Made by a program: the position numbers and the translations under genes. A stretch of DNA of 64,000 nt, from the NCBI RefSeq assembly GCF_003202285.1, contig NZ_MASW01000005.1, positions 496,001 through 560,000 of the forward strand, given 5' to 3'. Shown one piece after another: positions 1 to 7,445 of this stretch. The notes below the pieces were generated by a model. It saw only the letters and a program-made list of their open reading frames with translations. It was not told where the DNA came from and ran no database searches. The stretch comes from Prauserella muralis (GTDB lineage Bacteria > Actinomycetota > Actinomycetes > Mycobacteriales > Pseudonocardiaceae). The stretch's first letter is position 1. Every line of letters starts with the position of its first letter.

Positions 1-690
1 CTTCCAGTCCTCGCCCGGGACCAGCGGCACGGTCGGCGCGATGTCGAAGCTCTCCAGGGTGCGGCCCGCCTTCTCGGCGCCCGCCCGCACGTGGGCCAGC
101 TGCTCGCCCGCGTGGGCGGGTGAGAAGAACACCGGCAGCCAGCCGTCGGCGATCTCGCCGGTCAGCTCCAGGTTGCGGGGCCCGATGGCGGCCAGGTAGG
201 TGGGGATCGTGTCGCGCACCGGGTGCACGGTCAGCGCGAGCGCCTTGCCGGGCCCTTCGGGCAGCGGCAGCTGGAAGTGCCTGCCCTCGTAGCGGACCCG
301 TTCCCGGCGCAGGGCGAGGCGGACGATGTCGACGTACTCGCGGGTGCGGCCGAGCGGGGACGCGAACCGGACACCGTGCCAGCCTTCGGACACCTGCGGT
401 CCCGACACGCCGAGGCCCAGCCGGAACCGGCCGCCGGACAGCGAGTCGAGGGTCGCCGCGGTCATCGCCGTTGCCGCGGGGGTCCGCGCCGGGATCTGCA
501 GCACGGCGCTGCCGACGTCGATGCGGGAGGTCTGCGCGGCGATCCACGCCAGCACGGTCGGCGCGTCCGAGCCGTAGGCCTCGGCGGCCCACACGACCGC
601 GTAGCCGAGTTCGTCGGCGTGCTTGGCGAGCGCCAGGTTGGACGCGTCGTTGCCCGCGCCCCAGTATCCGAGATTCAGTCCCAATCGCAC
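1..690 (-). CDS. LLM-class F420-dependent oxidoreductase (3' end cut by window edge)
   Basis: The reverse strand encodes a luciferase-like monooxygenase fold protein that opens with a GTG start and the typical beta-1 strand (VRLGLNLGYWGAG), followed by 'ADELGY..VWAAEAYGSDA', 'SRIDVGSAVLQIPARTP' and 'LSGGRFRLGLGVSGPQV', all hallmarks of F420-dependent LLM oxidoreductases. The last part runs off the left edge, so about 230 of the usual 330-350 residues are present. It is divergent from the aldo/keto reductase at 786, leaving about 95 bp for two promoters. The substrate cannot be told from sequence. F420 rather than FMN as cofactor is inferred from the subfamily resemblance. Confidence 0.85.
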   Translation of the reverse strand, partial: MRLGLNLGYWGAGNDASNLALAKHADELGYAVVWAAEAYGSDAPTVLAWIAAQTSRIDVGSAVLQIPARTPAATAMTAATLDSLSGGRFRLGLGVSGPQVSEGWHGVRFASPLGRTREYVDIVRLALRRERVRYEGRHFQLPLPEGPGKALALTVHPVRDTIPTYLAAIGPRNLELTGEIADGWLPVFFSPAHAGEQLAHVRAGAEKAGRTLESFDIAPTVPLVPGEDWK

Positions 691-785
691 GGTCGCCGAC
701 ACTATCGGGCGGTTGATCACGACCTCACGCGCCCGGCCAACCACCCCCCGACGAGGCGCTTTGTGCCGCTGTGTTGAATTGGACC

Positions 786-1751
786 ATGGAACGTCGCCCG
801 CTCGGCAGCTCCGGCCTGAAGGTGTCGCGCATGGCGCTCGGCACCATGTCCTGGGGCACCGTGACCGACGCCGAGGAGGCCGCCAACCAGCTCGTCGCGT
901 TCGTGGACGCGGGCGGCACCCTGGTGGACACCGCCGACATCTACGCCGAGGGCGAGGGCGAGCGCATCCTCGGCTCCCTGCTGGGCGACCTCGTGCCGCG
1001 CGAGGATGTCGTGCTCGCCACCAAGGCGGTCGCCCGGCGCACCGAAGGCCCGTTCGGCGGTGGCGCCTCCCGGGGCGCTCTGCTCACCGCGCTCGACGGG
1101 TCGCTGCGCAGGCTCGCCACCGACCACATCGATCTGTGGCAGCTGCACGCGTGGGACGGCTCGGTGCCGATCGAGGAGACCCTCTCGGCGCTCGACCACG
1201 CCGTCGACAGCGGCAAGGTCCGCTACGTCGGCGTTTCCAACTACGCGGGCTGGCAGCTGGCGACCGCCGCGTGCGGGCTGCGCCGGTCGAGGCTCGTCTC
1301 CACCCAGGTCGAGTACTCCCTGCTGGAACGCGGCATCGAGCGGGAGGTGGTGCCCGCGGCAGAGCATCACGGCATCGGGCTGCTGCCGTGGGCGCCGCTC
1401 GGCCGGGGGGTGCTCACCGGCAAGTACCGCACGGGCACGCCCGCGGACTCGCGCGGCGCGTCACCGGACTACGCGGGCTACGTCGAGCAGCACCGCACGG
1501 AACGGGCGAGCCGCATCGTCGAGGCCGTGACCACCGCCGCCGACGGGCTCGGGACCTCGCCGCTGGCGGTGGCGCTGGCGTGGGTGCGCGACCGGCCCGG
1601 CGTGGTGGCGCCCGTGGTCGGCGCCCGCGACACCGGTCAGCTCTCGGGCTCGCTGGCCGCGGAGGAGCTGACTCTGCCCACCGCCATCCGCGCGGCGCTC
1701 GACGACGTCAGCGGGCTGGAGTTCGGCTATCCGGAGCGGTGGCCGAGGTAA
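786..1751 (+). CDS. Aldo/keto reductase
   Basis: This is a 321-residue NADPH-dependent aldo/keto reductase with a (beta/alpha)8 barrel. The catalytic tetrad is visible as Asp48, Tyr53 (LVDTADIY), Lys80 (LATK) and His121 (LWQLH), and the family signature 'GKVRYVGVSNYAGWQL' follows. The ATG at 786 (MERRPLGSSGLKVS) matches the normal AKR N-terminus; an in-frame GTG at 771 would only add five atypical residues. It stands alone between a divergent F420 oxidoreductase and a co-directional lipoprotein gene 84 bp downstream. The physiological carbonyl substrate is unknown. Confidence 0.9.
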   Translation: MERRPLGSSGLKVSRMALGTMSWGTVTDAEEAANQLVAFVDAGGTLVDTADIYAEGEGERILGSLLGDLVPREDVVLATKAVARRTEGPFGGGASRGALLTALDGSLRRLATDHIDLWQLHAWDGSVPIEETLSALDHAVDSGKVRYVGVSNYAGWQLATAACGLRRSRLVSTQVEYSLLERGIEREVVPAAEHHGIGLLPWAPLGRGVLTGKYRTGTPADSRGASPDYAGYVEQHRTERASRIVEAVTTAADGLGTSPLAVALAWVRDRPGVVAPVVGARDTGQLSGSLAAEELTLPTAIRAALDDVSGLEFGYPERWPR

Positions 1752-1835
1752 CGCCACGGGGCTGGCGGCAGCGTCGCTCACCGGCGGTAACGTGGAGACA
1801 ACCTGCCCGTCCCTCTCTGCGGAGGATCCAAACTC

Positions 1836-2831
1836 GTGCGTCGGGTCGCCGTCGTCGCCGCGGTCGCGGCAGTCCTGCTCACCGGCTGCTCCTCCACCGG
1901 CGGTGGTGACGAGCTCCAGGTGGTGGAGGACCCGGTGGCGGCGGTGGCGGCCACCTCGCCGTCCCCGCAGCGGGAGCCTGCCGGGACGGTGCTCGCCCAG
2001 CGCGGTGAGGTGACGGCGATGGCCACTGCGGGGCGCACGCTGGCGGTCGCGCTCGCGGAGCCGCCGTCGGTGCTGCTCTACGACCTGGACGCGCCCCGCG
2101 CCAAGGCCGTGTCGGTGCCGCTGCCCTCCGCCGTGGAGGAGCTCACGGCCCACGGCGACGAGGTCCTGGCCACGCTGCCGCGTTCCGGCGAGGTGGCGCG
2201 GATCGCGGTGCCGTCCGGCACGGTGCGCACGGTTCCGGTGCGCGGCAGGCCCGCGGGCGTGGCCGTGGGCGAGGACGGGCGGCTGCTGGTGGCCGTCCGG
2301 GACCGCAAGGCCGTGGAGGTGCTGGAGGGCGGCCGCGTCACCAAGACGATCACCAGCGACCTCTACAGCGCCGACGACGTGCTGACCACCGGGGGCAGGG
2401 CGGTCGTGCTGGACCGGCTGCGCACCGCGGTGTTCGACGTGGACGTCGAGCAGGGCACCGTCAACGAGGGGCTGCGCGCGGGGATGGGCGCCACGAACGC
2501 GGTCGTGGACTCCTTCGGCCGGGTGCTGGTCGCCGACACGCGCGGCGGCGGGCTGCTGGCCTTCTCGACCGATCCGCTGCTGCTGCGCCAGCGCTACCCC
2601 GTCGCGGGGGGCATCTACGGCATCGCCTACGACGCCAGGCGCCACCTCGCGTGGGTGACGCTGACCGGTCGCAACGAGGTCGTCGGCTTCGACGTGCGGG
2701 GCGGTGAACCGACGGAAAAGTACCGGCTGCCCACCGTTCGGCAGCCGAATTCGGTTACCGTCGACGAACAGACGTCACGGGTCGTCATCGGCTCAGCAGC
2801 CGGGGAAGGGATCCAGGTGATCACTCCATGA
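1836..2831 (+). CDS. Secreted lipoprotein with YncE-like beta-propeller repeats
   Basis: A 331-residue exported lipoprotein: residues 1-17 form a signal peptide and LLTGC places the lipidated cysteine at position 18. The mature part has repeated blades of the type 'VDSFGRVLVADTRGGGLLAFSTDPL' and 'GIYGIAYDARRHLAWVTLTGRNEVVGFDV', typical of YncE/NHL-like beta-propellers. GTG at 1836 is preceded by GGAGGA at 1821. Its stop overlaps the start of the next small gene (ATGA), so the two are translationally coupled. A binding or scaffold role at the outer membrane face is inferred; no catalytic motif is seen. Confidence 0.8.
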   Translation: MRRVAVVAAVAAVLLTGCSSTGGGDELQVVEDPVAAVAATSPSPQREPAGTVLAQRGEVTAMATAGRTLAVALAEPPSVLLYDLDAPRAKAVSVPLPSAVEELTAHGDEVLATLPRSGEVARIAVPSGTVRTVPVRGRPAGVAVGEDGRLLVAVRDRKAVEVLEGGRVTKTITSDLYSADDVLTTGGRAVVLDRLRTAVFDVDVEQGTVNEGLRAGMGATNAVVDSFGRVLVADTRGGGLLAFSTDPLLLRQRYPVAGGIYGIAYDARRHLAWVTLTGRNEVVGFDVRGGEPTEKYRLPTVRQPNSVTVDEQTSRVVIGSAAGEGIQVITP

Positions 2832-3052
2832 CGAATGTGGAAGCGGTGGTCGACGAGGACTGGGAATACCGCCGGGTGCAGCTGCCGCCGGGCGTGTCGC
2901 GGGTCTCCGCGACGGTGCAGTTGTCCATCCAGGCCGAGTTCTCCGGATGGGAGCTGTCGAACGTCAGGCTCTACTCGGACGGCACCCGGAGAGTGTGGCT
3001 GCGCAGGCGGCGCACGCTGGCCGCGGCGGGCCTGCCGGGCCTCATGACCTAA
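2828..3052 (+). CDS. Small DUF5703-like protein
   Basis: A 74-residue protein starting MTNVEAVVDEDWEYRRVQLPPGVS, with a basic C-terminus (RRVWLRRRR). The 'DWEYR.V.LP.GVSR' and 'AEFSGWELSNVRLYSDGTR' segments resemble the actinobacterial DUF5703 family as I remember it. The ATG overlaps the TGA of the lipoprotein gene by 4 bp, so it is very likely co-translated with it. It has no signal peptide or membrane helix, so it should stay in the cytoplasm. Its last 11 bp overlap the end of the convergent WYL regulator gene. Function unknown. Confidence 0.72.
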   Translation: MTNVEAVVDEDWEYRRVQLPPGVSRVSATVQLSIQAEFSGWELSNVRLYSDGTRRVWLRRRRTLAAAGLPGLMT

Positions 3053-3998
3053 CGGACCGGACGAACCGCTCCCCCGTCGCACGCAGGTAGTCCCGCAACT
3101 CGGCGGGGGCGAGCACAGTGAAGTCGGCTCCCACGGCGGTGAGCACGAGAGCCGGCCATTCGAAACTGTCGACGTTCATCTGCAGGCGGCAGGCCTGCTC
3201 GCCACGCGGCCGCACGGTGCCCCAGTGCGACACGACGCGCTCGACCGTCGCCGCCGGGGCCTGGATCTCCACCTCCACCCGGTACTGCGTGGGCACGGCC
3301 GCGAGCTGTTCCCGGACGAACGCGGCCGCGTCCGGCGCGGGCAGCTCCCGCTGACGGAACCGCGCGCCGGTCGGTACCGGATCCCGCAGCCGGTCGACGC
3401 GGAACGTGCGCCAGCCGTGCCGCTCGGCGTCCCACGCCACCAGGTACCAGCGCCGCCCCAGCGACACGAGCCGATGCGGCTCCACCAGCCGGGACGACTC
3501 CTGCCCGTCGCGGGCGGTGTAGGCGAAGCGCAGCCGCTCGTCGTCGCGGCAGGCCTGTGCCAGCACCGTCAGCGCCGTCGCGTCCACGGTCGGGCCGCCG
3601 CCCAGCGGCGCGGGCACGGTGTAGGTCTGCAGCGCGTCGAGCCTGCGCCGCAGCCGCGGCGGCATCACCTGCACCACCTTGGACAGGGCTCGCACCGAGG
3701 TCTCCTCGATGCCGTCGATCCCGCCGCTGGCCGCGCTGCGCAGCCCGACCGCGATGGCCACCGCCTCCTCGTCGTCGACCAGCAACGGCGGCATCGCCGC
3801 GCCCGAGCGCAGCTGGTAGCCGCCTGCCACGCCCCGGCTGGCGTCGACCGGGTAACCCAGGTCGCGCAGCCGGTCGATGTCGCGGCGCAGGGTCCGGTCG
3901 CTGACCTCCAGCCGTTGCGCCAGCTCGCTGCCCGGCCAGTAGCGATGCGTCTGCAACAGGGACAGCAACCGCAGCATCCGCGCACTCGTGTTCGCCAT
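3042..3998 (-). CDS. HTH/WYL-domain transcriptional regulator (YafY-like)
   Basis: A 318-residue regulator. Residues 1-60 form a winged helix (MLRLLSLLQTHRYWPGSELAQRLEVSDRTLRRDIDRLRDLGYPV), and the WYL domain lies around 150-210 with 'RRWYLVAWD' at 182-190. A C-terminal WCX-like extension follows. The ATG at 3998 is chosen because upstream codons are non-coding in character. It is divergent from the ABC exporter starting at 4062, with only 63 bp between start codons, so it is a good candidate regulator of that exporter and of itself. The effector is unknown. Confidence 0.88.
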   Translation of the reverse strand: MANTSARMLRLLSLLQTHRYWPGSELAQRLEVSDRTLRRDIDRLRDLGYPVDASRGVAGGYQLRSGAAMPPLLVDDEEAVAIAVGLRSAASGGIDGIEETSVRALSKVVQVMPPRLRRRLDALQTYTVPAPLGGGPTVDATALTVLAQACRDDERLRFAYTARDGQESSRLVEPHRLVSLGRRWYLVAWDAERHGWRTFRVDRLRDPVPTGARFRQRELPAPDAAAFVREQLAAVPTQYRVEVEIQAPAATVERVVSHWGTVRPRGEQACRLQMNVDSFEWPALVLTAVGADFTVLAPAELRDYLRATGERFVRSVRS

Positions 3999-4061
3999 GG
4001 GATCCACATTGCCTTCTATTGAGGTCAGAAACTGGCCGCAAGCAACCCTAGCGTGAGTCCC

Positions 4062-5063
4062 ATGACCGAGACGATGATCCGCACGAGCGGTTTGACCAGG
4101 CACTTCACCGTGAAGAAGCAGACGGTCGAGGCGGTGCGCGGGCTCGACCTGCACGTGGGCAAGGGCGAGCTGGTGGCGCTGCTCGGGCCCAACGGCGCCG
4201 GGAAGTCCACCACGCTGCGCATGCTGACCACCCTGCTGCGGCCCACGGCGGGCACGGCCGAGGTGGCCGGCCACGACGTCACCGCCGACCCGCGCGCGGT
4301 GCGGTCGGCCATCGGCTACATCGGCCAGGGCAACGGCGCCGGGCACAGCCAGCGGGTCCGCGACGAGCTGCACAGCCAGGGACGCGCGTACGGCATGAAT
4401 GCCGCGGCGGCACGGACGCGGGCCGCCGAGCTGATCGGCTCGCTGGACCTGGAGGCCTTCGCCGACCGCGTCGTGTCCTCGCTCTCGGGTGGCCAGCGCA
4501 GGCGGCTCGACATCGCGATGGGCCTGATCCACGCACCCGAGCTGCTCTTCCTCGACGAGCCGTCGACCGGGCTGGACCCGCAGAACCGCGCCAACCTCGC
4601 CGAGCACGTCCGCCGGCTGCGCGCCGAGCACGGCACGACGATGGTGCTCACCACGCACTACCTGGAGGAGGCCGACCAGCTCGCCGAGCGGGTCGTGGTC
4701 ATCGACCACGGGCGGGTGATCGCCGACGACACCCCGGAACGGCTGAAGTCCGCGTACGCGGGCGACCGGATCACCCTGCGCTTCGACCATGATCGTGACG
4801 CCGCCAGGGCCAGGACCTGCGTGCTCGGCATCGCCGACGGCGCCGTCACCGATCTGACCGGCGCGACGCTCCAGGTGCGCCTCGACGGCGGGGCCGAGCT
4901 CGCGCCGAAGCTGCTGCGGGCACTGGACGACACGCTCGTGCCCGTCGCCGCCGTCGAGGTCGCCAGGCCCACCCTCGACGACGTGTTCCTCAACCTCACC
5001 GGCCGCAGCCTCCGCGAGGAAGCCGCCACCGGGTCCGAGCAGAAGCTGGAGATCGCCGCATGA
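4062..5063 (+). CDS. ABC exporter ATP-binding subunit (DrrA-like)
   Basis: A 333-residue ATPase of the daunorubicin-resistance (DrrA) family. Walker A is GPNGAGKST (42-50), the signature LSGGQ lies at 141-145 and Walker B LLFLDE at 161-166, followed by an H-loop 'LTTHYLEEADQLAERV'. The C-terminus 'PTLDDVFLNLTGRSLREE' is characteristic of DrrA-type subunits. The permease gene overlaps its end by 4 bp (ATGA). ATG 4062 is preferred over GTG 4053, which would add only three residues. It is probably a drug or lipid exporter controlled by the divergent WYL regulator; the substrate is not deducible. Confidence 0.9.
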   Translation: MTETMIRTSGLTRHFTVKKQTVEAVRGLDLHVGKGELVALLGPNGAGKSTTLRMLTTLLRPTAGTAEVAGHDVTADPRAVRSAIGYIGQGNGAGHSQRVRDELHSQGRAYGMNAAAARTRAAELIGSLDLEAFADRVVSSLSGGQRRRLDIAMGLIHAPELLFLDEPSTGLDPQNRANLAEHVRRLRAEHGTTMVLTTHYLEEADQLAERVVVIDHGRVIADDTPERLKSAYAGDRITLRFDHDRDAARARTCVLGIADGAVTDLTGATLQVRLDGGAELAPKLLRALDDTLVPVAAVEVARPTLDDVFLNLTGRSLREEAATGSEQKLEIAA

Positions 5064-5815
5064 GCACCTTCGTGTCCGACACCGCCACCGTCTTCAGCCG
5101 CGAGCTGCGGCCGGTGCTGCGCAACCCGTTCTCGGTGATCTTCTCGATGCTGCAGCCGCTGGTGTTCCTGGCGCTGTTCACGCCGCTGCTGCCGGACGTG
5201 CTCGGCAGCGACGGCTCGGCGCTGCAGTGGTTCGTGCCCGGCATCGTCGTGATGTCGTGCCTGTTCGGCACGTCGGCCACCGGCTCGAATCTGCTGTTCG
5301 AGATCCAGACCGGCTCCCACGAGCGGATGCTGGTCTCCCCGCTCGGGCGGCCCTCCCTGATCGTCGGCAGGGCGCTCAAGGAGATCGTGCCGATGTTCGT
5401 GCAGACCGCGATCATCGTGGTGGCGACCATCCCGTTCGGCTTCGAGCTGCACCTGGCCGGCGCCCTGCTGGGCCTGGTCATCCTCGCCGTGTTCTGCGTC
5501 GGCCTCGGCGCCCTGTCCTACACGCTGGCGCTGGCGTCGAAGAACCAGGAGTGGATGTTCTGGGCGGTGCAGCAGACGCTGATCTTCCCGCTGCTGCTGC
5601 TCGCCGGGATGCTGTTGCCGGTGGACAACGGCCCGGCCTGGCTGCGCACGGCGGCCGACTTCAACCCGCTGACCTACGTGGTGGACGCCGAGCGCGCACT
5701 GTTCAACGGGGAGATCCTGTCGGGCACCGTCGCCGGTGGCGCCGTCGCGGCCGTTGTCGTGGCGGCGCTGGGCCTGCTCGTGGGCACCAGGGCGATGCGC
5801 AGGGTCAGCGCCTGA
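5060..5815 (+). CDS. ABC-2 type exporter permease (DrrB-like)
   Basis: A 251-residue integral membrane protein with about six helices, the usual length for DrrB-type ABC-2 permeases. It contains 'RNPFSVIFSMLQPLVFLALFTPLL' as helix 1 and the family segment 'NPLTYVVDAERALF' near the C-terminus. Its ATG overlaps the stop of the ATPase gene, so the subunits are co-translated and form the exporter together. A GTGTTGGC hairpin lies 30 bp after the stop, before the convergent LysR gene. Confidence 0.9.
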   Translation: MSTFVSDTATVFSRELRPVLRNPFSVIFSMLQPLVFLALFTPLLPDVLGSDGSALQWFVPGIVVMSCLFGTSATGSNLLFEIQTGSHERMLVSPLGRPSLIVGRALKEIVPMFVQTAIIVVATIPFGFELHLAGALLGLVILAVFCVGLGALSYTLALASKNQEWMFWAVQQTLIFPLLLLAGMLLPVDNGPAWLRTAADFNPLTYVVDAERALFNGEILSGTVAGGAVAAVVVAALGLLVGTRAMRRVSA

Positions 5816-5845
5816 CCCCGCCCGGTGCCGGCCGCCCATGTCGGT

Positions 5846-5890
5846 GTGTTGGCCGCCTGCGGCCGACCCGGCGACGCGAGCCGCCAACAC
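5846..5890. repeat. GTGTTGGC/GCCAACAC inverted repeat (bidirectional terminator candidate)
   Basis: The arms GTGTTGGC (5846-5853) and GCCAACAC (5883-5890) are perfectly complementary, and a smaller hairpin GGCCGC-ct-GCGGCC lies inside. It sits exactly between the ends of two convergent genes (5815 and 5896), so transcription termination from both sides is plausible. A similar element occurs at 7359-7434. Confidence 0.55.
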
Positions 5891-5895
5891 GCGCG

Positions 5896-6780
5896 TCACC
5901 CGCTTGCCCGGGTCCGTGCCTGCGCCACGAAGGCACGGACCCTGGCGGTCTCCGCGGCCCGCCGCCACACCAGGCCCCACTCGAGGGGCGGCGCGTCGGT
6001 GAACGGCAGGAAGGCCAGGGTGGGCCGGGCGAAGTAGGCGGCGGCGTGGGCGGCCACCGGGCACACGCCGTCCCCGGCCGCGACAAGGGCGAACACCTCC
6101 TGCACGGTGGCGGCGGCGGGACCGCGCGTGATCGGCGCGCCCGTCGGGGTCAGCCACGGGATGTCCGCGGGCTGTGCGGCAGCCGTGGGCCACGCGGCGT
6201 GCAGCACGGTGTCCCTGGCCAGGTCCTCCAGCGACACGGCCCGGCGGCGGGCGAACGGGTGCCGCGACGACACGGCCAGCAGCAGCGGTTCGGTGTGGAC
6301 CACCGGGCCCGTTTCGAACCCGGCGACGTTCACCGGCAGGGCCGTGACCAGCACGTCCGCCTCGGCCCGGCGCAGCGCGTCGAGCGGGTCGGCGAACGGC
6401 GCCTCCCGGACCCTGACCCGGCAACCCGGCAGGCGCCGCCGGAACCGCTCCAGCAGTTCGCCGATGAGATCGGCCACGGCGGGCGCCTCGAACGCCACCC
6501 GCAGTTCGCCGTCCGTGCCACGGCCCGCGGCGACCGCCGTGGCCAGCGCGGTCTCGATCTGCCGGTGCGCGGGCAGCAGGTCGTCGCGCAGCCGCCGCCC
6601 GATCGGCGTCAGCTCCACCCGCCTGCTGGTGCGGTCGAACAGCGGCGCCCCGATCTGCCGCTCGGCCTGTTTGATCGTCTGGCTCACGCGGGCCTGGGAC
6701 AGGCGCAGACGCTCGGCGGTGCGGCCGAAGTGCAGCTCCTCGGCCAGCGTCAGGAAGACCTCGATGTCCCGCCGCTCCAT
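5896..6780 (-). CDS. LysR-family transcriptional regulator
   Basis: A 294-residue LysR regulator starting MERRDIEVFLTLAEELHFGRTAERL. The N-terminal winged helix (residues 1-60, 'LSQARVSQTIKQAERQIGAPLFDRTSRRVELT') is canonical, and residues 90-290 form the periplasmic-binding-protein-like effector domain. The start codon is separated by 88 bp from the divergent cupin gene, and that gap holds a palindromic T-N11-A site (6798-6812). It probably regulates itself and the cupin gene; the effector is unknown. Confidence 0.92.
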   Translation of the reverse strand: MERRDIEVFLTLAEELHFGRTAERLRLSQARVSQTIKQAERQIGAPLFDRTSRRVELTPIGRRLRDDLLPAHRQIETALATAVAAGRGTDGELRVAFEAPAVADLIGELLERFRRRLPGCRVRVREAPFADPLDALRRAEADVLVTALPVNVAGFETGPVVHTEPLLLAVSSRHPFARRRAVSLEDLARDTVLHAAWPTAAAQPADIPWLTPTGAPITRGPAAATVQEVFALVAAGDGVCPVAAHAAAYFARPTLAFLPFTDAPPLEWGLVWRRAAETARVRAFVAQARTRASG

Positions 6781-6797
6781 GCCCCACCCCTGCCTCG

Positions 6798-6812
6798 ATA
6801 AGCCTCGCTTAT
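6798..6812. promoter_or_regulatory. LysR-type operator (palindromic T-N11-A)
   Basis: ATAAGC-ctc-GCTTAT is a perfect 6-bp inverted repeat and fits the LysR T-N11-A rule exactly. It lies 18 bp upstream of the LysR start and 57 bp upstream of the divergent cupin start, where an autoregulatory site is expected. Confidence 0.65.
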
Positions 6813-6868
6813 GGATTGTGGCACGATCCGTCGTTGTTCGGGTCCCGCGCACCGGCGACGGTGGACGC

Positions 6869-7375
6869 ATGACGACATCGCACGCCTCCGCCCCGACGCT
6901 GATCCGCGCCACCGGCGCCGACGAGCTGTCCGACGCTCCCGGCAGCGTCATCACGCTGCTGGCCGACTCGGACACCACCGGGAGCGCCCTCACCACCAAC
7001 AGGGCCGCCCTGCAGCCGGGAGCCGCGGGCGCACCACCGCACTTCCACACCCGCGCGACCGAACTGCTCTACGTGCTCGGCGGCAGGCTGCAGGTTCTCG
7101 CGGGCGAGGACCTGCACACGCTGGAGGCGGGCGAGGCGATCTCGCTGCCGCCCGAACTGCCGCACGCCTTCGCCCCCGCCGAGGATTGCGCCGCCGAGCT
7201 GCTCGTCGTGTTCAGCCCGGGCATGGACCGCTTCGACTACTACCGGCTGCTGCACCGCGTGCACCGGGGCGAGGCCGACCCCGCCGAGATCGCCCGCTCG
7301 GCCGAGCGGTTCGACAACCACTACGTCGACAGCCCGGTGTGGCGGGAGGCGCGGGCGCGTGTTGGCCGTTCGTGA
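6869..7375 (+). CDS. Single-domain cupin protein
   Basis: A 168-residue protein with a double-stranded beta-helix. The first cupin motif gives His58, His60 and Glu65 (PPHFHTRATE..YVLGG) and the second gives His99 (LPPELPHAF), so a complete 3-His/1-Glu metal site is present. A C-terminal tail of about 60 residues follows (FDYYRLLHRVHRGEADPAEI). ATG 6869 is the only reasonable start. It is divergent from and probably regulated by the LysR gene at 5896. A small-molecule dioxygenase or isomerase role is possible, but no substrate can be assigned. The last codons overlap a GTGTTGGCCG repeat. Confidence 0.85.
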   Translation: MTTSHASAPTLIRATGADELSDAPGSVITLLADSDTTGSALTTNRAALQPGAAGAPPHFHTRATELLYVLGGRLQVLAGEDLHTLEAGEAISLPPELPHAFAPAEDCAAELLVVFSPGMDRFDYYRLLHRVHRGEADPAEIARSAERFDNHYVDSPVWREARARVGRS

Positions 7376-7434
7376 TGTGTGTTGGCCGTCCGTGCGCACT
7401 CGGACAGCTCGCCGGCGACACAGGCGGCCAACAC
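7359..7434. repeat. GTGTTGGCCG repeat/hairpin element overlapping a stop codon
   Basis: Two direct copies of GTGTTGGCCG (7359-7368 and 7379-7388) are followed by an inverted copy CGGCCAACAC (7425-7434). The first copy lies inside the last codons of the cupin gene, so the gene's C-terminus (..RVGRS) is partly made of the repeat. The element fills the gap between convergent genes and is related to the hairpin at 5846-5890. Confidence 0.55.
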
Positions 7435-7445
7435 ACCGGGCGGGA

